Assembly: GCF_010015445.1 (NCBI RefSeq)
Contig: NC_053129.1
Location: 21,987,749 to 22,051,748 of the forward strand
DNA: 64,000 nucleotides
Direction: 5' to 3'
Source: Perca fluviatilis
Lineage: Eukaryota > Chordata > Actinopteri > Perciformes > Percidae
The notes below the pieces were generated by a model. That model made no database searches. It was not told where the DNA came from and saw only the letters and a program-made list of their open reading frames with translations. Made by a program: the position numbers and the translations under genes. Positions 12,880 through 23,891 of the stretch are shown here, one piece after another (positions within the stretch are counted from its first letter, which is position 1; each line of letters opens with the position of its first letter).

Positions 12880-14184
12880 AATATCATTAGTGACCTTATA
12901 AAACCAGGTCATTGGTAGGATTACTAAACCAAGCCTTGTTACCCCCTCCCTTGCATTAGTTTACTAACTACTTACCTCAGTGTAATTCCCACTACTTCTG
13001 TTATTCTTAATACGTTAGCGCTTACATTTTCCCGCCCTAGTGCTCAACGCTGTGCCCCGGTTTTGCGTGCTTCAGCCATAAGTTCATACATCAGCCTGCT
13101 TCTCGTCCTTGACCCCCGAACCCTCTTCTCTAACATCCTGCTCCCCCATATGCTTGATTTAATTTTTTGCACTTTAATTCCCCCCCCCCCATCACATATC
13201 CCATCTTTGCCCCCCCACACACACCTCCCTCCCCCTGTACCGCTTTCTAGGTCAGGTCGGAGGTCTTGCTGGATGCAAGGCATTACGCTGTAAATTAGTT
13301 ATTTAGAAATCCCTAATTACACGCCTCTAATCTGTCTCAGGGTGCCAGTCTCCAGCTTAGTTGTCTCGCCAACTACCTTGAGCGCGGGAGAGAATGGGCA
13401 GGAGAAGACCTGCGAGGGTTTTAGGAGTTCTAGGTTGAGGTATACTTAGAAAAAGTGGCTTGAGCATTTGGATCCTAAAATCCTAAAAGTTAAACATAAA
13501 CTTTGCAATGTTTTTAAGGGACGGGCTTGTTTTGTGCGACCTGATGTGAGATGATTTTGTTTATCCTTAATTGTGTTATGCACTGTTAAACATTTAATGA
13601 ACTCTTTCCAGACACTGGAATTTTTTTGTCTCCGCATGGGCTGAGTTACTTTTATAACATTGTAGACTCCCAATGGCTTAATGATATAATTGATGTTAGC
13701 GAACAATTAGGAGTTTGAAATTGCCCACGGTATTGAGTTTTTCTCCACCTGACAGCATCACGGCTTCCCAGTATTTATCCTCCTAGACAGTCAATGATGG
13801 CTGGTCAGCGTTTGTGTTGATTCTACCTGGAATCAATACAATAACAGGGCTGACGCTGCAGAACGGGAGCTAGACGAGGATCAATGAGTCTGTAATGGGA
13901 TCAGAACCAACCGTTGCTACAAGGCCCTCCAAGGTTACAGCTCTCACGCAGGGGAATGGTCTGACCAAATCAGCTGGTATTAGAGACGTTTGTCATCAAT
14001 CAGAGCAAGTTTTTCAAGGGTTATACAGTTCAAACAGAATCAAAGACAAAATATACATTATGTCTGCTTTATTATGTGTGGTTTGATTTCTGGAATATAT
14101 AGGACCAAACCAACTCCTCCCTTCTTTATACACAAAAATACTCATCCCTCACTTCTAAATAACAAGCCGACTGTCCCGGTCTTT
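12880..14184. other. Non-coding, partly conserved-element-like
   Basis: There is a poly-C/pyrimidine patch at 13180-13240. Stretches around 13280-13440 and 13730-13950 look unique, with TTAGTTATTTAG and CTAATTACACG homeodomain-type cores. I see no exon. Confidence 0.35.
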
Positions 14185-14632
14185 GGGCTTCATTCACCAA
14201 TATCTTCCTACGTTTTTTCTTGAATGTGTTGTTAAGAAAGTTCCTAAGAAAAGTCTACGTCTGATTCATGACGTGTTCTCAAACAGCAGAATTGTTCGCA
14301 GGTGTGTGCGTAGAATGATGAATCCCAATGTCTTCGTAATTTAAAAGCTTGTGCCCGTTGCTTCTATTTAGCATAGGTAAACGCTCCGTTAATTACCATA
14401 AAAGGGCATGGGATTGCCGGGCCGTGTGCACACTTATGCCTGTCTCACACTACAGGAGTTTTAGGCCGATTTATGCCCGATTTACCCCTCCCAAGAATCT
14501 GAGAAAAAAATCTTGTTGAGGACCTCGATCGGTTCCGATGTTCGGTGCAGATTATCTGGTAATGTGAGGCGTTCACAGATCGAATCTTGCACCTCCCGAT
14601 CTGCTCGCAGACACACCGGTTTCGCCCCGATA

Positions 14633-14652
14633 ATATCAAACATGTTTGATAT
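14633..14652. repeat. 20-bp perfect palindrome
   Basis: ATATCAAACATGTTTGATAT is its own reverse complement. The centre AAACATGTTT matches a p53-family half-site pattern. It lies inside the nested TIR element and is more likely part of that element than a host site. Confidence 0.9.
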
Positions 14653-14759
14653 CTAGCATTATAATCGGGCGTGAAATGACTATGATTTTGTCAGTACTTA
14701 CACAATAGCCAATGAGAGACAGGTCTGCAAGGAGACGGAAGTGACGGAAACTTTTGAAA

Positions 14760-14934
14760 ATGTCCGCGAAAGCAGCTGTAGTACGGGTCCGGTGGACAAC
14801 TGAGTTGGAAGAAAGGATGGTGGAGATGTGGCAACAGCACGAGTGCCTGTTTAATGTATCCTCAAAAGAGTATCATAATCGGAATGATAAAGAGAAGAGC
14901 TGGGGAGAGATCGCTTCAGATTTGGACCTACCAG
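14760..14934 (+). pseudogene. MADF-domain first exon of a transposon-borne gene
   Basis: The frame starts at ATG 14760 (preceding bases GAAA). It encodes about 58 residues including RWTTELEERMVEMWQQHECL and SWGEIASDLDLP, the N-terminal half of a MADF DNA-binding domain (a helix around EMWQQH.CL, then the KEY..R..KE.SW.EIA pattern). It ends at CCAG|GTGAGT (14931-14940), a strong splice donor. The rest of the MADF domain is not found before the element's right end at 15363, so internal sequence has been lost. MADF proteins accompany Harbinger transposases in many animals. Here only the exon survives. Confidence 0.7.
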
Positions 14935-15376
14935 GTGAGTTTACAAAGTTGCTAGCGCACTAGTTAGCAAATGTAAACATTAGATCTAGGTCAATGATCA
15001 TCTGCTACATTCAGGTCTAAGAAAAAGATGCATTGCGTTTGAATAATATTATCGTTCACTTATTGTCTTTTGTTTTTTATTGGTACAAAGAATAAGTATT
15101 ACTACAGCAAGTTGCCGTGACACAGTATCCATTTTGTTTACATGCGCTTTCCAGTGAGATCGCGTCATGTGAGGTGCTAAATCTGGCAAGATAATCTTAA
15201 GAATATCTTGTAGTGTGTGATGCCCCACTATTTTCAAATCTTGTAGTGTAAGCATGTTTAAGATTTGAGGGAAGAAAATCTGCAAAGATTCTCCTCAAGT
15301 GTGTGCTGCAACCAGATTTCAAAATCGGTTAGGATTTTAAAACTCCTGTAGTGTGAGCCAGGCTTAAGAGAAATGT

Positions 15377-15658
15377 CGAAAAGAAGGTGGAGGCCTCGAC
15401 TCCAAAAGAAAGAAACATTTTAGTAATTCTGAAGTGGAGGTACTGCTGCAAGAAGTTAGTGAAAAACAAGACATCATATTTAGTAGCGTCAGAAGTGGAT
15501 ACAAAGCAGCAAATGAAACCGATGCATGGAATGCATTTACTCATGCAGTGAACGCTGTATCCGGAGAAGGGCGCAGAACTGATGAAGTATATAGGCCTAG
15601 CACAATTCATACACTATGGCAATTCAAAGTGAAAAAGAGCCAAAAGAGTAAAAAATGA
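15377..15658 (+). pseudogene. Myb/SANT-like DNA-binding protein fragment of Harbinger element
   Basis: The open frame ends with TGA at 15656-15658. It shows HFSNSEVEVLLQEVSEKQDI, then SGYKAANETDAWNAF and VNAVSGEGR, which match the trihelix-like Myb domain type found in NAIF1-like and Harbinger-accessory proteins (F..SEVEVLL.EV...W....AVNAV). The usual final helix KKW.D.K appears altered to LWQFKVKK. No ATG is in frame. An ATG at 15373 lies in another frame that stops after 16 codons, so the 5' end is frameshifted or lies in a lost exon. In intact elements this protein helps bring the transposase to DNA. Confidence 0.6.
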
Positions 15659-15970
15659 GCATAAGTGTATAAGTGTGTATTTATTAAAACAAACAAACTA
15701 TTATGTGTTAAATAATGAAAATAATTAGTTACAAAATTATAAAGAAATATTAATATTTTTAATTAGAATGGATGAAAACGGTATAACTACTTATTTTGCG
15801 CAAACATGTCAGCTCTCAATTGTGCGTAAATGTGCTCTTGAGTGTGTGTAGATTCTGTTCTTACCTAAGAACAAATCCCAAATAAGAAAATGCCAGAGTC
15901 TTCGTGAAAACTGCGTAAGTGGGGTTTAAGAACACATTTGTTCTTAGGAACGATTGGTGAATGAGGCTCA

Positions 15971-16435
15971 TTGTTCTCAGAGTATAATAGGAAATAAGAA
16001 AAGACAGCAGAGGGAACTAAAGCTCAACAGAGACCTGTTGATGCATCATAACCTTATTTCCCCTGTCAGTTTATGATGCGTTAAACACAAAGCTTTCCTG
16101 AGAGTGGTGTTAATGCCCAATTGGGTAATCAATGAGAGCCAAAAAAAGTGTAGTTCTTTGAGAGGAGGGACACGAGGGGAGGACCGTGCCCGTGGATTTG
16201 AGCCATGACGGAGGTCATGGGCAAACGATCTTCAGTCGGGCAGAAGAAGCCAGCTGAATCAGCAGGGGTTATGACTAGTAGGATGTGAGGTCAAGGGTCA
16301 AGGCCTCGTCCAGTGGCCCTCTGCTCCTTCATTAGCAGAATTTCAATAGCGACCTGTTATGACAATGACCAGTGAGGTGTCAGTCTGTGTCAATCTTAAA
16401 TGTTTTGACATTCTCATGTGGTAATGGAATGTTAT
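15971..16435. other. Non-coding with imperfect DR1 site
   Basis: AGGTCAAGGGTCA at 16288-16300 is a one-mismatch DR1. Otherwise nothing is recognised. Confidence 0.35.
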
Positions 16436-16720
16436 AGTGCTGAAACTATTAATCAGTTAGTTGACAGAAAATGTATCGCCATCAAGTCAAAAAAGAGCAA
16501 AAAAAGCCAAACACTCTGTAGTCCGAGCTTCTCAAATTTTTCTGTTTTACATAATTGCAAATTGAATATCTTTTGGTTTGGACTCTTGGTCAGATTTTTT
16601 TTTTTTGTTGAAGATTGTAGGAAATTGTGATTTTGTTTTTGTACTGTTTTCTGAAATTGAAACGATTTATCGATTAACTTAAAAAATAATAATATAAAAA
16701 TACAGATTAATCGATAATAG
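16436..16720 (+). repeat. Dispersed MITE-like family, copy A
   Basis: It begins GCTGAAACTATTAATCAG and ends near GATTAATCGATAATAG. The interior has CAAATTGAATATCTTTTGG, TTGGACTCTTGGTCAG and GGAAATTGTGAT. The same wording recurs in six other places in this window. Confidence 0.75.
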
Positions 16721-16939
16721 GGAAAAATGTTAAAGTATTTTTCTTTTTCTACCTATTTCTTACCTGTACATACAAATGACATCTGTCTTTAAGATTACAT
16801 TTGACTTAAAAAAATTGTTTAGGAACCTGCATGTTGCAGCATGTTGGCTAAGTTAGTGTATGTCAGCGACAATGTACAGAATCTTTTTTTATTTTTTTTG
16901 CTTCCAATGGAGAAAGTGGCATTGTCAGTTTGGGGATGT

Positions 16940-17277
16940 AAGTACCGAAACAATTGGTCAATTAATCACTTAGTTGATCATAAGAACAACATTTTTTAAC
17001 AATTGATTAGTCAGTTAAATCATTTTCTAAGTAGAAATGCCAAACATTCGCTGGAACCAGCTTCTCAAATGTGAGTGGTTGCTTATTTTCTAACCTTTTA
17101 TTTCATTGTGAATTTGAGGTTTGGATTGTTGATTGGCAAAAAAACTACTTGAAAGCTATAGGGAACTGTGATATATAGTTTTACTATTTCTATAGTTTTT
17201 GGCTAACTTAATCAATTAATTGAAAAAGTAATTAACAGATGAATCAATAATGAAACACATCGTTAGCTGCAGTTGTA
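16940..17277 (+). repeat. Dispersed MITE-like family, copy B
   Basis: It begins ACCGAAACAATTGGTCAATT and ends near AACAGATGAATCAATAATG. The interior includes AAGTAGAAATGCCAAACATT and CCAGCTTCTCAAATGTGA, the family's core. It has the same orientation as copy A, about 220 bp away. Confidence 0.75.
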
Positions 17278-17279
17278 GC

Positions 17280-18183
17280 TGATTGTGTATGTGTGTGTTT
17301 TTGATTAATAAAGCAGCTTGTGAATCAGTCATACTTTGATGTGGTTTTTCTATTGTCAGCAATAACTTGAAGTTTTTTCTCTTTATGAGTATTTGTTGCT
17401 GTGTAAAATGCTAAGTAATATACTAAATGTTAAAATGGCTTTAAAAATCAATGACTTCACTCTATTTTATAAAAATGTGTGAATATGCAAAGAGAGGGCA
17501 GGTAATGTTCACACAGAAATTCAATTCAGCTGCAAATAAACCGAGGACTCTGAGCTGCTCGCAGTGAACGCTGGCTGGTGTGTGGGAAACATATGATCCA
17601 CACTGATGACACTAATTAAATCAAACACCCGGAATACCTGCTCAGCACTGAGACTCTACACTGTCGATACAGAGCACTGTCTGTCCCCATCTATCGTTAC
17701 TCTCCCTTTCTTCTCAGTTCTGTTTGAACACGTCTCATCTGAAACACAGTTTATATAAGGTGATCCATAGAAATCGACAAGATGGCTCAAAACTAGATGA
17801 GTTTTTGCCTCGAGGCTTCACTGTATCACTGTTTTTGTTTTAAGCATGAATTCAGCATTGAAGAGCAAACCAGACTCAAAAATCACAAGTGACGAAATGT
17901 GAAGAGAGGGTGAACAAGAAAACAAGAGCAGAGGGAGAGAGAGAGCGACTGGGAAGAAGGAAAAAAAAAGTGTGGGCGTTTTTATTGGTGTCATGAGAGG
18001 AGAAATCAATAAAAGAGGTGAAAAAAGCCTCCTGGTTTTAAGAGCCCAATCACCTCGGCAATTAAAGGAGCCTTCAAAGAGTCGGTCTAATCAGCGGTTA
18101 AATAAAGATAGGAGCAGGCGGCGCTTTGGATGGCCCCGCTCCTGTAATCTAACACCCACTGCCCTGCACTCAGTGGCCCCTTG

Positions 18184-18186
<3 letters not shown>
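17280..18186. other. Non-coding, nothing recognised
   Basis: A purine-rich patch lies at 17905-17970. The sequence from 18020 to 18180 looks unique. No exon is seen. Confidence 0.45.

Positions 18187-18261
<75 letters not shown>
18187..18261. repeat. (GT)n microsatellite
   Basis: Uninterrupted GT array of about 75 bp. Confidence 0.97.
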
Positions 18262-18262
<1 letters not shown>

Positions 18263-18890
18263 GTGTCTTTTCTCCACTCACACACATGTTGGCATACAGA
18301 GTGTCTGGACGCGTTTCTGACAGCTTGTATGTGGTTAACAGACTCTTAAAAGGGAGATTAGCCAGTTTAGGCTTCCCCTCTGCGTCCTTCTCTGTCAGTC
18401 TCTCTTGTCTGACCTCTGTCTAAACCTAAGTGAGACAAAGCAGATATGTATGCACACCTTTCTATATTGCAGTTATTGCGAGGCAGCCTAACCTCTGTAG
18501 CCATGACCCTTCCGTTTACCTGCCGTCTTATCTGCCGCGCCATAGACTCATTCATCATGTGTGTAAATTCTCACCGTGATAAGGGGCCGGCCGGTGAGTC
18601 AATACTCCAGCCCTGAGTCTGTCTTCGCGAGCCTCTCCCTGCTTAAAGAGGCACTCTGTGGACAGAGCAGATACCAGGCTGAACAATGAGTTTGCTTTAA
18701 GCACACAGAGGCCAAGATAGACAGGTGAAAAAGGCCCTTTTACACAATGTCATTCTGCAGTGGTAAGGTTTAAAGGGCGGGTTGCTTTATTTCAACCTTG
18801 GTATGCTAAGTTGTGTTTATGGGCTTTATGTTTAATGCATATGAGGGATGTATAAGCACACATATAGCATTGTTTTTCAGTAGTCCATTC
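18262..18890. other. Non-coding, nothing recognised
   Basis: Unique-looking, moderately GC-rich sequence around 18570-18700. No exon or repeat is recognised. Confidence 0.4.
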
Positions 18891-19390
18891 CATGCAACCT
18901 GGTAACAAATCTCTTATTGAAGCTTTTAACAATCTTTGCACTCCTAGTCTAGTTAATTTACTCTCAATGGACAGTTAAAAAAATGTACGCAGCAGAACCA
19001 GAGATCATCTTTTTCTGATTCCACGCATACTTCTTCAATGTCAAAACCTGTGGCCTACATTACCCACAATTCAGCTTGATTGCCGACAGTTCAGGTGTGT
19101 TATGCTAGTAGCGGCGAATGTAGCCTGGGGCCGCTAGCTTTAAGCAGAGATGAGGAGCGAGCTACAGAGGTTTATTAGACTTTGCGCAGCTCCCTTTGGA
19201 GCCACAAAAGGATTTATTCAACACAGTAGTACTCCTTAAGACATGTAAACAGACTTTGATGTGGAATTGGTGGAGCTATGCTTAGAATGGCTGTACGTGA
19301 GTTAGAAGGGTTGGTTGAGAGCACCTGTTTTGAGTACAAAGAAGCTGTCAGCCAGCTGTTTAACACATTTAACTTACCGAATGAATGACT
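18890..19390. repeat. Probable dispersed fish repeat, unnamed
   Basis: Wording such as CATTACCCACAATTCAGCTT and GTTATGCTAGTAGC...GTAGCCTGGGGCCGCTAGC is familiar from interspersed repeats in percomorph genomes. I see no terminal inverted repeats or tRNA boxes and no second copy in this window, so the call rests on recognition only. Confidence 0.35.
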
Positions 19391-19659
19391 ATAACAGGAT
19401 TACTGTGGCTATTGATTGCACGCCATTAGTCTCCTATACAGTACTGAGATGAGGCAAACCTTCAAATTGTTGCTCTAAATCACAGAGTAAACACAATTGT
19501 TTTGTGTAATTAAAGATCCAAATCCCCTTCCTCTGATCCAGTGGGTGAAATCTAATTCACTATAACCATTCCATTATTTCCATTTCCTTCATGTTTTGTA
19601 ATTCTTCTATATTTCTTTATTACATCTTCCATTTATTCAGTTGTACATCCATACTTCAC

Positions 19660-19712
<53 letters not shown>

Positions 19713-20437
19713 CCATCCTGCTGTACATACCTGTGGTTGTGTTCTTCTGATACTTGCACTCTGTCATTCCGATGTTACCCAAATCCTTCTTCCCTGCTCC
19801 CCATTAACCCCTGACACCTTGCCCCTCCCGGCACATCCCTGTGGTTAAGCCGGCATTATCAGCGGGCTCATTAGGACAGCATTAGTGTCAGAGATGGACA
19901 CAGTGATATGGCTCCACAGCTGGATCAGGGAAGCCAGAGAAGACCCCAAGCCGTTTTTTTTTTTTTTTTTTAAATCTACTTGCCGGCATCTCAGTGTTTT
20001 CATGCTATTGTTGGGATGCCTCAGTTCTGACACCGGAGGTCAGAGGTCACTCGTCCAAAGGAGCGAATCCGCTTCTTCTCCCCAATGCACTGTCACTATG
20101 ATTCACCACTCACACGGGTCCCTGTCACCCGGCCCCGACACAGCCGTCACTCACCCCCACATGCATGTGAATATGCAGAGCTCTGCTCGAGGGCAGATGC
20201 ATACTTTTATCGCTGGCAGCGCCTCACTGGCCCTCGTCTACTAAGAAATCACAGCACTTGAGATGATGCACAGCAAACTCCAACGGTATCTTTTTTTTTT
20301 TTAACAAGTACAATGATCAAGTATTTATTGGAGATTTATTTAATGTAAAAAAAAGACAAATATAAACCTGAAATGTATAGACTTTTCCAAACAGTAAACA
20401 CTTATTACTGGTATTTTGTTCCTTCAGGTTCAACATT
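19391..20437. other. Non-coding; (CA)n at 19663-19711
   Basis: It contains a 49-bp CA array at 19663-19711, a poly-T run at 19954-19971 and a T-run at 20290-20302. No exon is recognised. Confidence 0.6.
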
Positions 20438-20945
20438 TACACTCCCCTAAAGGATTATTAGGAACACCTGTTAAATTTCTCGTTAATGCAATTATCTAAT
20501 CAACCAATCAAATGGCAGCTGCTTCAATGCATTTAGGGGTGTGGTCCAGGTCTAGACAATCTTCTGAACTCCAAACTTGAATGTCAGAATGGGAAAGAAA
20601 GGTGATCTAAGCTACTTTGAGCGTGGCATTGTTGTTGGTGCCAGACGGCCTGGTCTGAGTATTACACAATCTGCTCAGTTACTGGGATTTTCACGCACAA
20701 CTATTTCTAGGGTTTACAAAGAATGGTCTGAAAAAGAAAAAACTTTAAAAATGTTGCCTGGTCTGATGAGTCTTGATTTCTGTTGAGACATTCAGATGGT
20801 AGTGTCAGAATTTGGCGTAAACAGAATGAGAACATGGATCTGTCATGCCTTGTTACCACTGGGCAGGCTGGTGGTGGTGGTGGTGTAATGGTGTGGGGGA
20901 TTGTCTTTGTGTCATTGATTCAACAAGGTGCTGGACCAATGTCAC
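20438..20945 (+). mobile_element. Tc1-like transposon (family 2), internally deleted copy
   Basis: The 5' end has CTAAAGGATTATTAGGAACA, the terminal wording of this fish Tc1-like family, followed by GTGGTCCAGGTCTAGACAAT upstream of the transposase start. Coding then jumps from the N-terminal helix-turn-helix region to the first catalytic motif. It ends near CATTGATTCAACAAGGTGC, which in the other copy (45.7 kb) lies close to the 3' end. So both the middle and part of the end are deleted. Confidence 0.8.
20580..20900 (+). pseudogene. Tc1-like transposase fragment, N-terminus joined to mid-catalytic region
   Basis: From ATG 20580 the frame gives GDLSYFERGIVVGARRPGLS and AQLLGFSRTTISRVYKEW, the paired-like helix-turn-helix that binds the inverted repeats. 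After KEKT the sequence switches to the region coding W-SDES-F and, in shifted frame, the GSVRIW / NMDLSCLVTTGQAGG segment around the first catalytic Asp. The second Asp and the final Glu are absent. It cannot encode an active DDE transposase. An intact protein would be about 340 residues. Confidence 0.8.
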
Positions 20946-21190
20946 ACGCTTAGGAAAACAATAAACGGTTGGGTTTAGGAAGGAAACATTGGGGAAGGCT
21001 TAAAAAAAAAAAACGGTTGAAAACGCCACAAGTGGGACGCGATCCCGGCTCTCCTGGGTGAAAGTCCTGTGTTTTACCCATCTGCCACCCCAACCAAAAA
21101 AGCGATTATGTGTCTTGATAACACGCAAAAACGGCATACGAATTGGCGTGTCATACATACACCACTTTATGAGATCAGTCTGGCCTGACA
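20946..21190 (-). repeat. tRNA-like dispersed repeat
   Basis: Minus-strand reading across 21032-21095 gives GGTGGCAGATGGG...ACAGGACTTTCACCCAGGAGAGCC-GGGATCGCGTCCC, which resembles a tRNA anticodon-arm to T-arm segment with a weak B-box. The plus side begins with GGTTGGGTTTAGGAAGGAAA wording common in fish repeats. It is a SINE-like repeat, not a functional tRNA gene. Confidence 0.5.
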
Positions 21191-22440
21191 CATGATCACA
21201 GTTGAATGCAATCAGTTTATATTAGCAGCTGTTTAGTTGATCATCTGCAAGGTTATCAAAAGATGAAGGAAATTAAGTATCTAATTAAATCCTGTATTTT
21301 GTTGATATAATTATCCAGGTGATCTTGTTGTGCTTATGGTAGATTAGGTAGATTTTGATGGGAAAGGCAGCACCACAACATACATACTTTAATCTGTCAA
21401 TACTAAATTACAAGCCTAAAAAAACATTTGCAAGCTGTAAACACATTTTAGGTGAAATCAGTACACACATATCACACAATCATTTAGTCTTGCATCTGCA
21501 GGTCCTAAATTACAGCCAATGCAAACGTTAGTGTGAGGGTGTGGAGGTCATCGTGCTGGAAGGACCGGAGTTTGTCCTGTCACAAGCCAGCAGTTAATGT
21601 TCACCATAACTATAAACCATACTCTAGTTGCAGTGCGCATATATTGTAGAACACAACCTTGGATGGTATAAAACATTGTCATTCAATGGGTTCCGGAGAA
21701 GCATAAATGTTCTTCGATGGTGTTTGATTTATTAGGGACTGTTTAAACATGATTTGGTGGGAAGGGGAGTCAGAAAAGGGGGAGGGTTATGTAATTTCTC
21801 TTTTCACTGAAGGGAGGGTAGTGTGACTTTTGGGAGAACAGGGGAGCGTCTTTCAACTTTTTCTTATTCCTCATTTTCTTTCAGCCTTGGGAGACTTTGG
21901 AAGAAAAAAATATTAAATGGTTACATTAAAAAAAAGTTATTTATCCAAAATAAGAGACAGTGTGTTTTCAGCATTTTATTTTTTCCATAAATATTTCTGT
22001 CATAGTGACATGCAGGCTGTAATTTAGAATTTAAACATTGCCGTACAGACGTAAAAGTTAGTAAAAACATGCCACAACACTTAAAGGCCAAATCGACTTT
22101 GCCATGTTGGCATCTTTTCCATGTGAAGCAGAGGAGAGTGTCACACTCACAGATAGAGACCCGGCAGCCTTGGCCCTGTGGTCCTGTGACCCAGATAGCT
22201 CCACTTAGGAAACCACTGCCCACATTCCCATCGCCAGCAAGTAGCTCCTTCTCCTAATCATTCACACACAAATGGACCATGTTCCTGTGTGTTTGTGTGT
22301 GAGAGAGTCTGCGTGTTGATGTGTGCGTTTGTGCCTACTTTGCGCTAGACACAGAGCTGTGATAGACATTAAAAGCTGAGACCCACTTAGAGCCCAGGTT
22401 TAAATTTAGCAGCACAAGATACTTACAGTGAGAGAGACTT

Positions 22441-22444
<4 letters not shown>
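21191..22444. other. Non-coding, nothing recognised
   Basis: AT-rich sequence to about 22030, then unique-looking. Small ORFs show no domain. Confidence 0.5.

Positions 22445-22499
<55 letters not shown>
22445..22499. repeat. (CT)n microsatellite
   Basis: Uninterrupted CT array of about 54 bp. A (GT)n run follows at about 22600-22624. Confidence 0.97.
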
Positions 22500-22501
<2 letters not shown>

Positions 22502-22624
22502 CAATATGTACTAGTGTACTTAAGAACGGATGTTGAAATGGGTGTGTTTGTGTTTATCTATTAAAAACAGAACCAGTAGACCTTTGTTTGATTGAAGCTG
22601 TGTGTGTGTGTGTGTGTGTGTGTG

Positions 22625-23426
22625 AGAGTGAAGGAGTGAGAGAGAGAGTTTAGTGCTGTGTTTCCAAGAGTCTGCTCAAACTCGGCTCCTCTTCTTGTGT
22701 TTATGTCTCATAAAAGTGTAAGAACACAAAAGGAGCTGTCAAAAGTCTCACTCGATTTTTCTTCCCGGCCCCTTAAGGCCGTTCATAAAAAAAAAAGAAA
22801 GAATAAGAGATGGGAAAAGAAAAACAGGTGAAGAGATGAAAAGCGAGTGAACGCCTGACTCAACAGTATCAGGTGTTCAGGTGTGTACACGCTGAGATCA
22901 GAGGTGAGAGGATGTGTGTTTGAGAGTGAGTGCATGAGGGTCTCTTGCGTCATCACAGAAGTGATTGGTTTCACCTCTGTCAGGTGACTGGCGTCCTTAG
23001 CAACCACCCACCTCAGGTGCGGGCTCTGATAGGCTGCTCGGGCCCTGAGGCGACAGGTACGGGTCGAAGTTCAGACCCCGGTGGGCCCAGGGGTCTTATG
23101 TGGGGCAAAGAGAAGGGGTCAACAACAGCGATGATCTGAACTGCTCTGCCTTTACCAGTCGCATCTTCCCAAAGACGCAACCTTTTATGAAAAAAATTAC
23201 GCATTTTTCCTTATGCTGAAACATGTAATATGTGCTAAAATTACACTTTTATTTACTTTTCTATTTTAGTATTTGACCGATAGCAGATGTTAAACAGGTG
23301 TGACAGGAACAGTCATAGCTTTTAAACCTGACCTGAATTAATAAATCTTTAAAAAACAAAAACAAATAAAGAAACATAAAAGAAAAAGGAACAAGAAGTG
23401 CTATGCAGCATCAATCATATACCGTG
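22625..23426. other. Non-coding, nothing recognised
   Basis: A GA-rich patch lies at 22790-22850. Sequence around 22980-23160 is GC-richer and gives overlapping ORFs without domains. Confidence 0.45.
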
Positions 23427-23830
23427 TATATATATATATATATATATCCAGGATTTCGCATCGTTTTTTTGAGATTGTTGCGGCCCAAAATGCCTGATTT
23501 TGCGGAACCTTTTGTAAAAAATTGCGATAAAAGTTGCGATGACGTTTGTATTTTAGTTGCAATGAAGTTGCAAATTTTTTTGGGGTATACTTCTTTAAAA
23601 ATAAAAATTAAACTTGTTTCGGGGAGAATAAAACTACTCTGAGCTGAGTTTTCCTTGTAACCTTATACCAAAAAGGCTCAGAATGCTGCAAATGTTGGTA
23701 TACTATGAAAATGGTTCATATTATGGTCATAATGGTCAAATTTGCGGTAAAGTTGCGGTGATTGGTCAAAATCGCACTGAATTCACGGTGAATGCGTGAA
23801 TTGTTGCAATTGCGAAATCCTGAAGGGTCT

Positions 23831-23889
<59 letters not shown>
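23427..23889. mobile_element. 374-bp MITE between two (TA)n arrays
   Basis: The element at 23449-23822 has perfect 12-bp inverted ends: CAGGATTTCGCA and TGCGAAATCCTG. The interior has repeated GTTGCG/TTGCGGT wording and is non-coding. TA arrays flank it at 23427-23447 and 23834-23889, with 11 bp (AAGGGTCTGAG) on the right side between the end and the array. No clean 8-bp duplication is visible, so superfamily assignment (hAT-like ends) is tentative. Confidence 0.75.

Positions 23890-23891
<2 letters not shown>

Larger units (their letters stand above)
14437..15363. mobile_element. 927-bp TIR element with TTA duplication, nested
   Basis: The ends share GCCTG(T/G)CTCACACTACAGGAGTTTTA as inverted repeats (left from 14438, right ending 15363). 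Both are flanked by TTA (14434-14436 and 15364-15366), the 3-bp target duplication expected of PIF/Harbinger elements. Extra subterminal copies of the end motif, CTTGTAGTGT, lie at about 15207 and 15240, as often seen for transposase-binding sites. It carries a MADF-like first exon but no transposase. Its position inside the outer element means it inserted later. Confidence 0.75.
14185..15970. mobile_element. Harbinger-type element with nested insertion (composite)
   Basis: Long imperfect terminal inverted repeats are visible: GGGCTTCATTCACCAAT at 14185 and ATTGGTGAATGAGGCTC ending at 15969. Further inside they share TTCCTAAGAA/TTCTTAGGAA. The 3' interior encodes a Myb/SANT-like domain typical of the second gene of PIF/Harbinger elements. 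No transposase remains. The flanking triplets (TTT and ATT) are not an exact 3-bp duplication, so the classification rests on the ends and the Myb-like product. A separate TIR element (14437-15363) sits inside it. Confidence 0.65.

Noticed and set aside
21032..21095. Possible tRNA gene on the minus strand
   Set aside because: It has only a T-arm/anticodon-arm resemblance, the cloverleaf is incomplete, and the context is a dispersed repeat.
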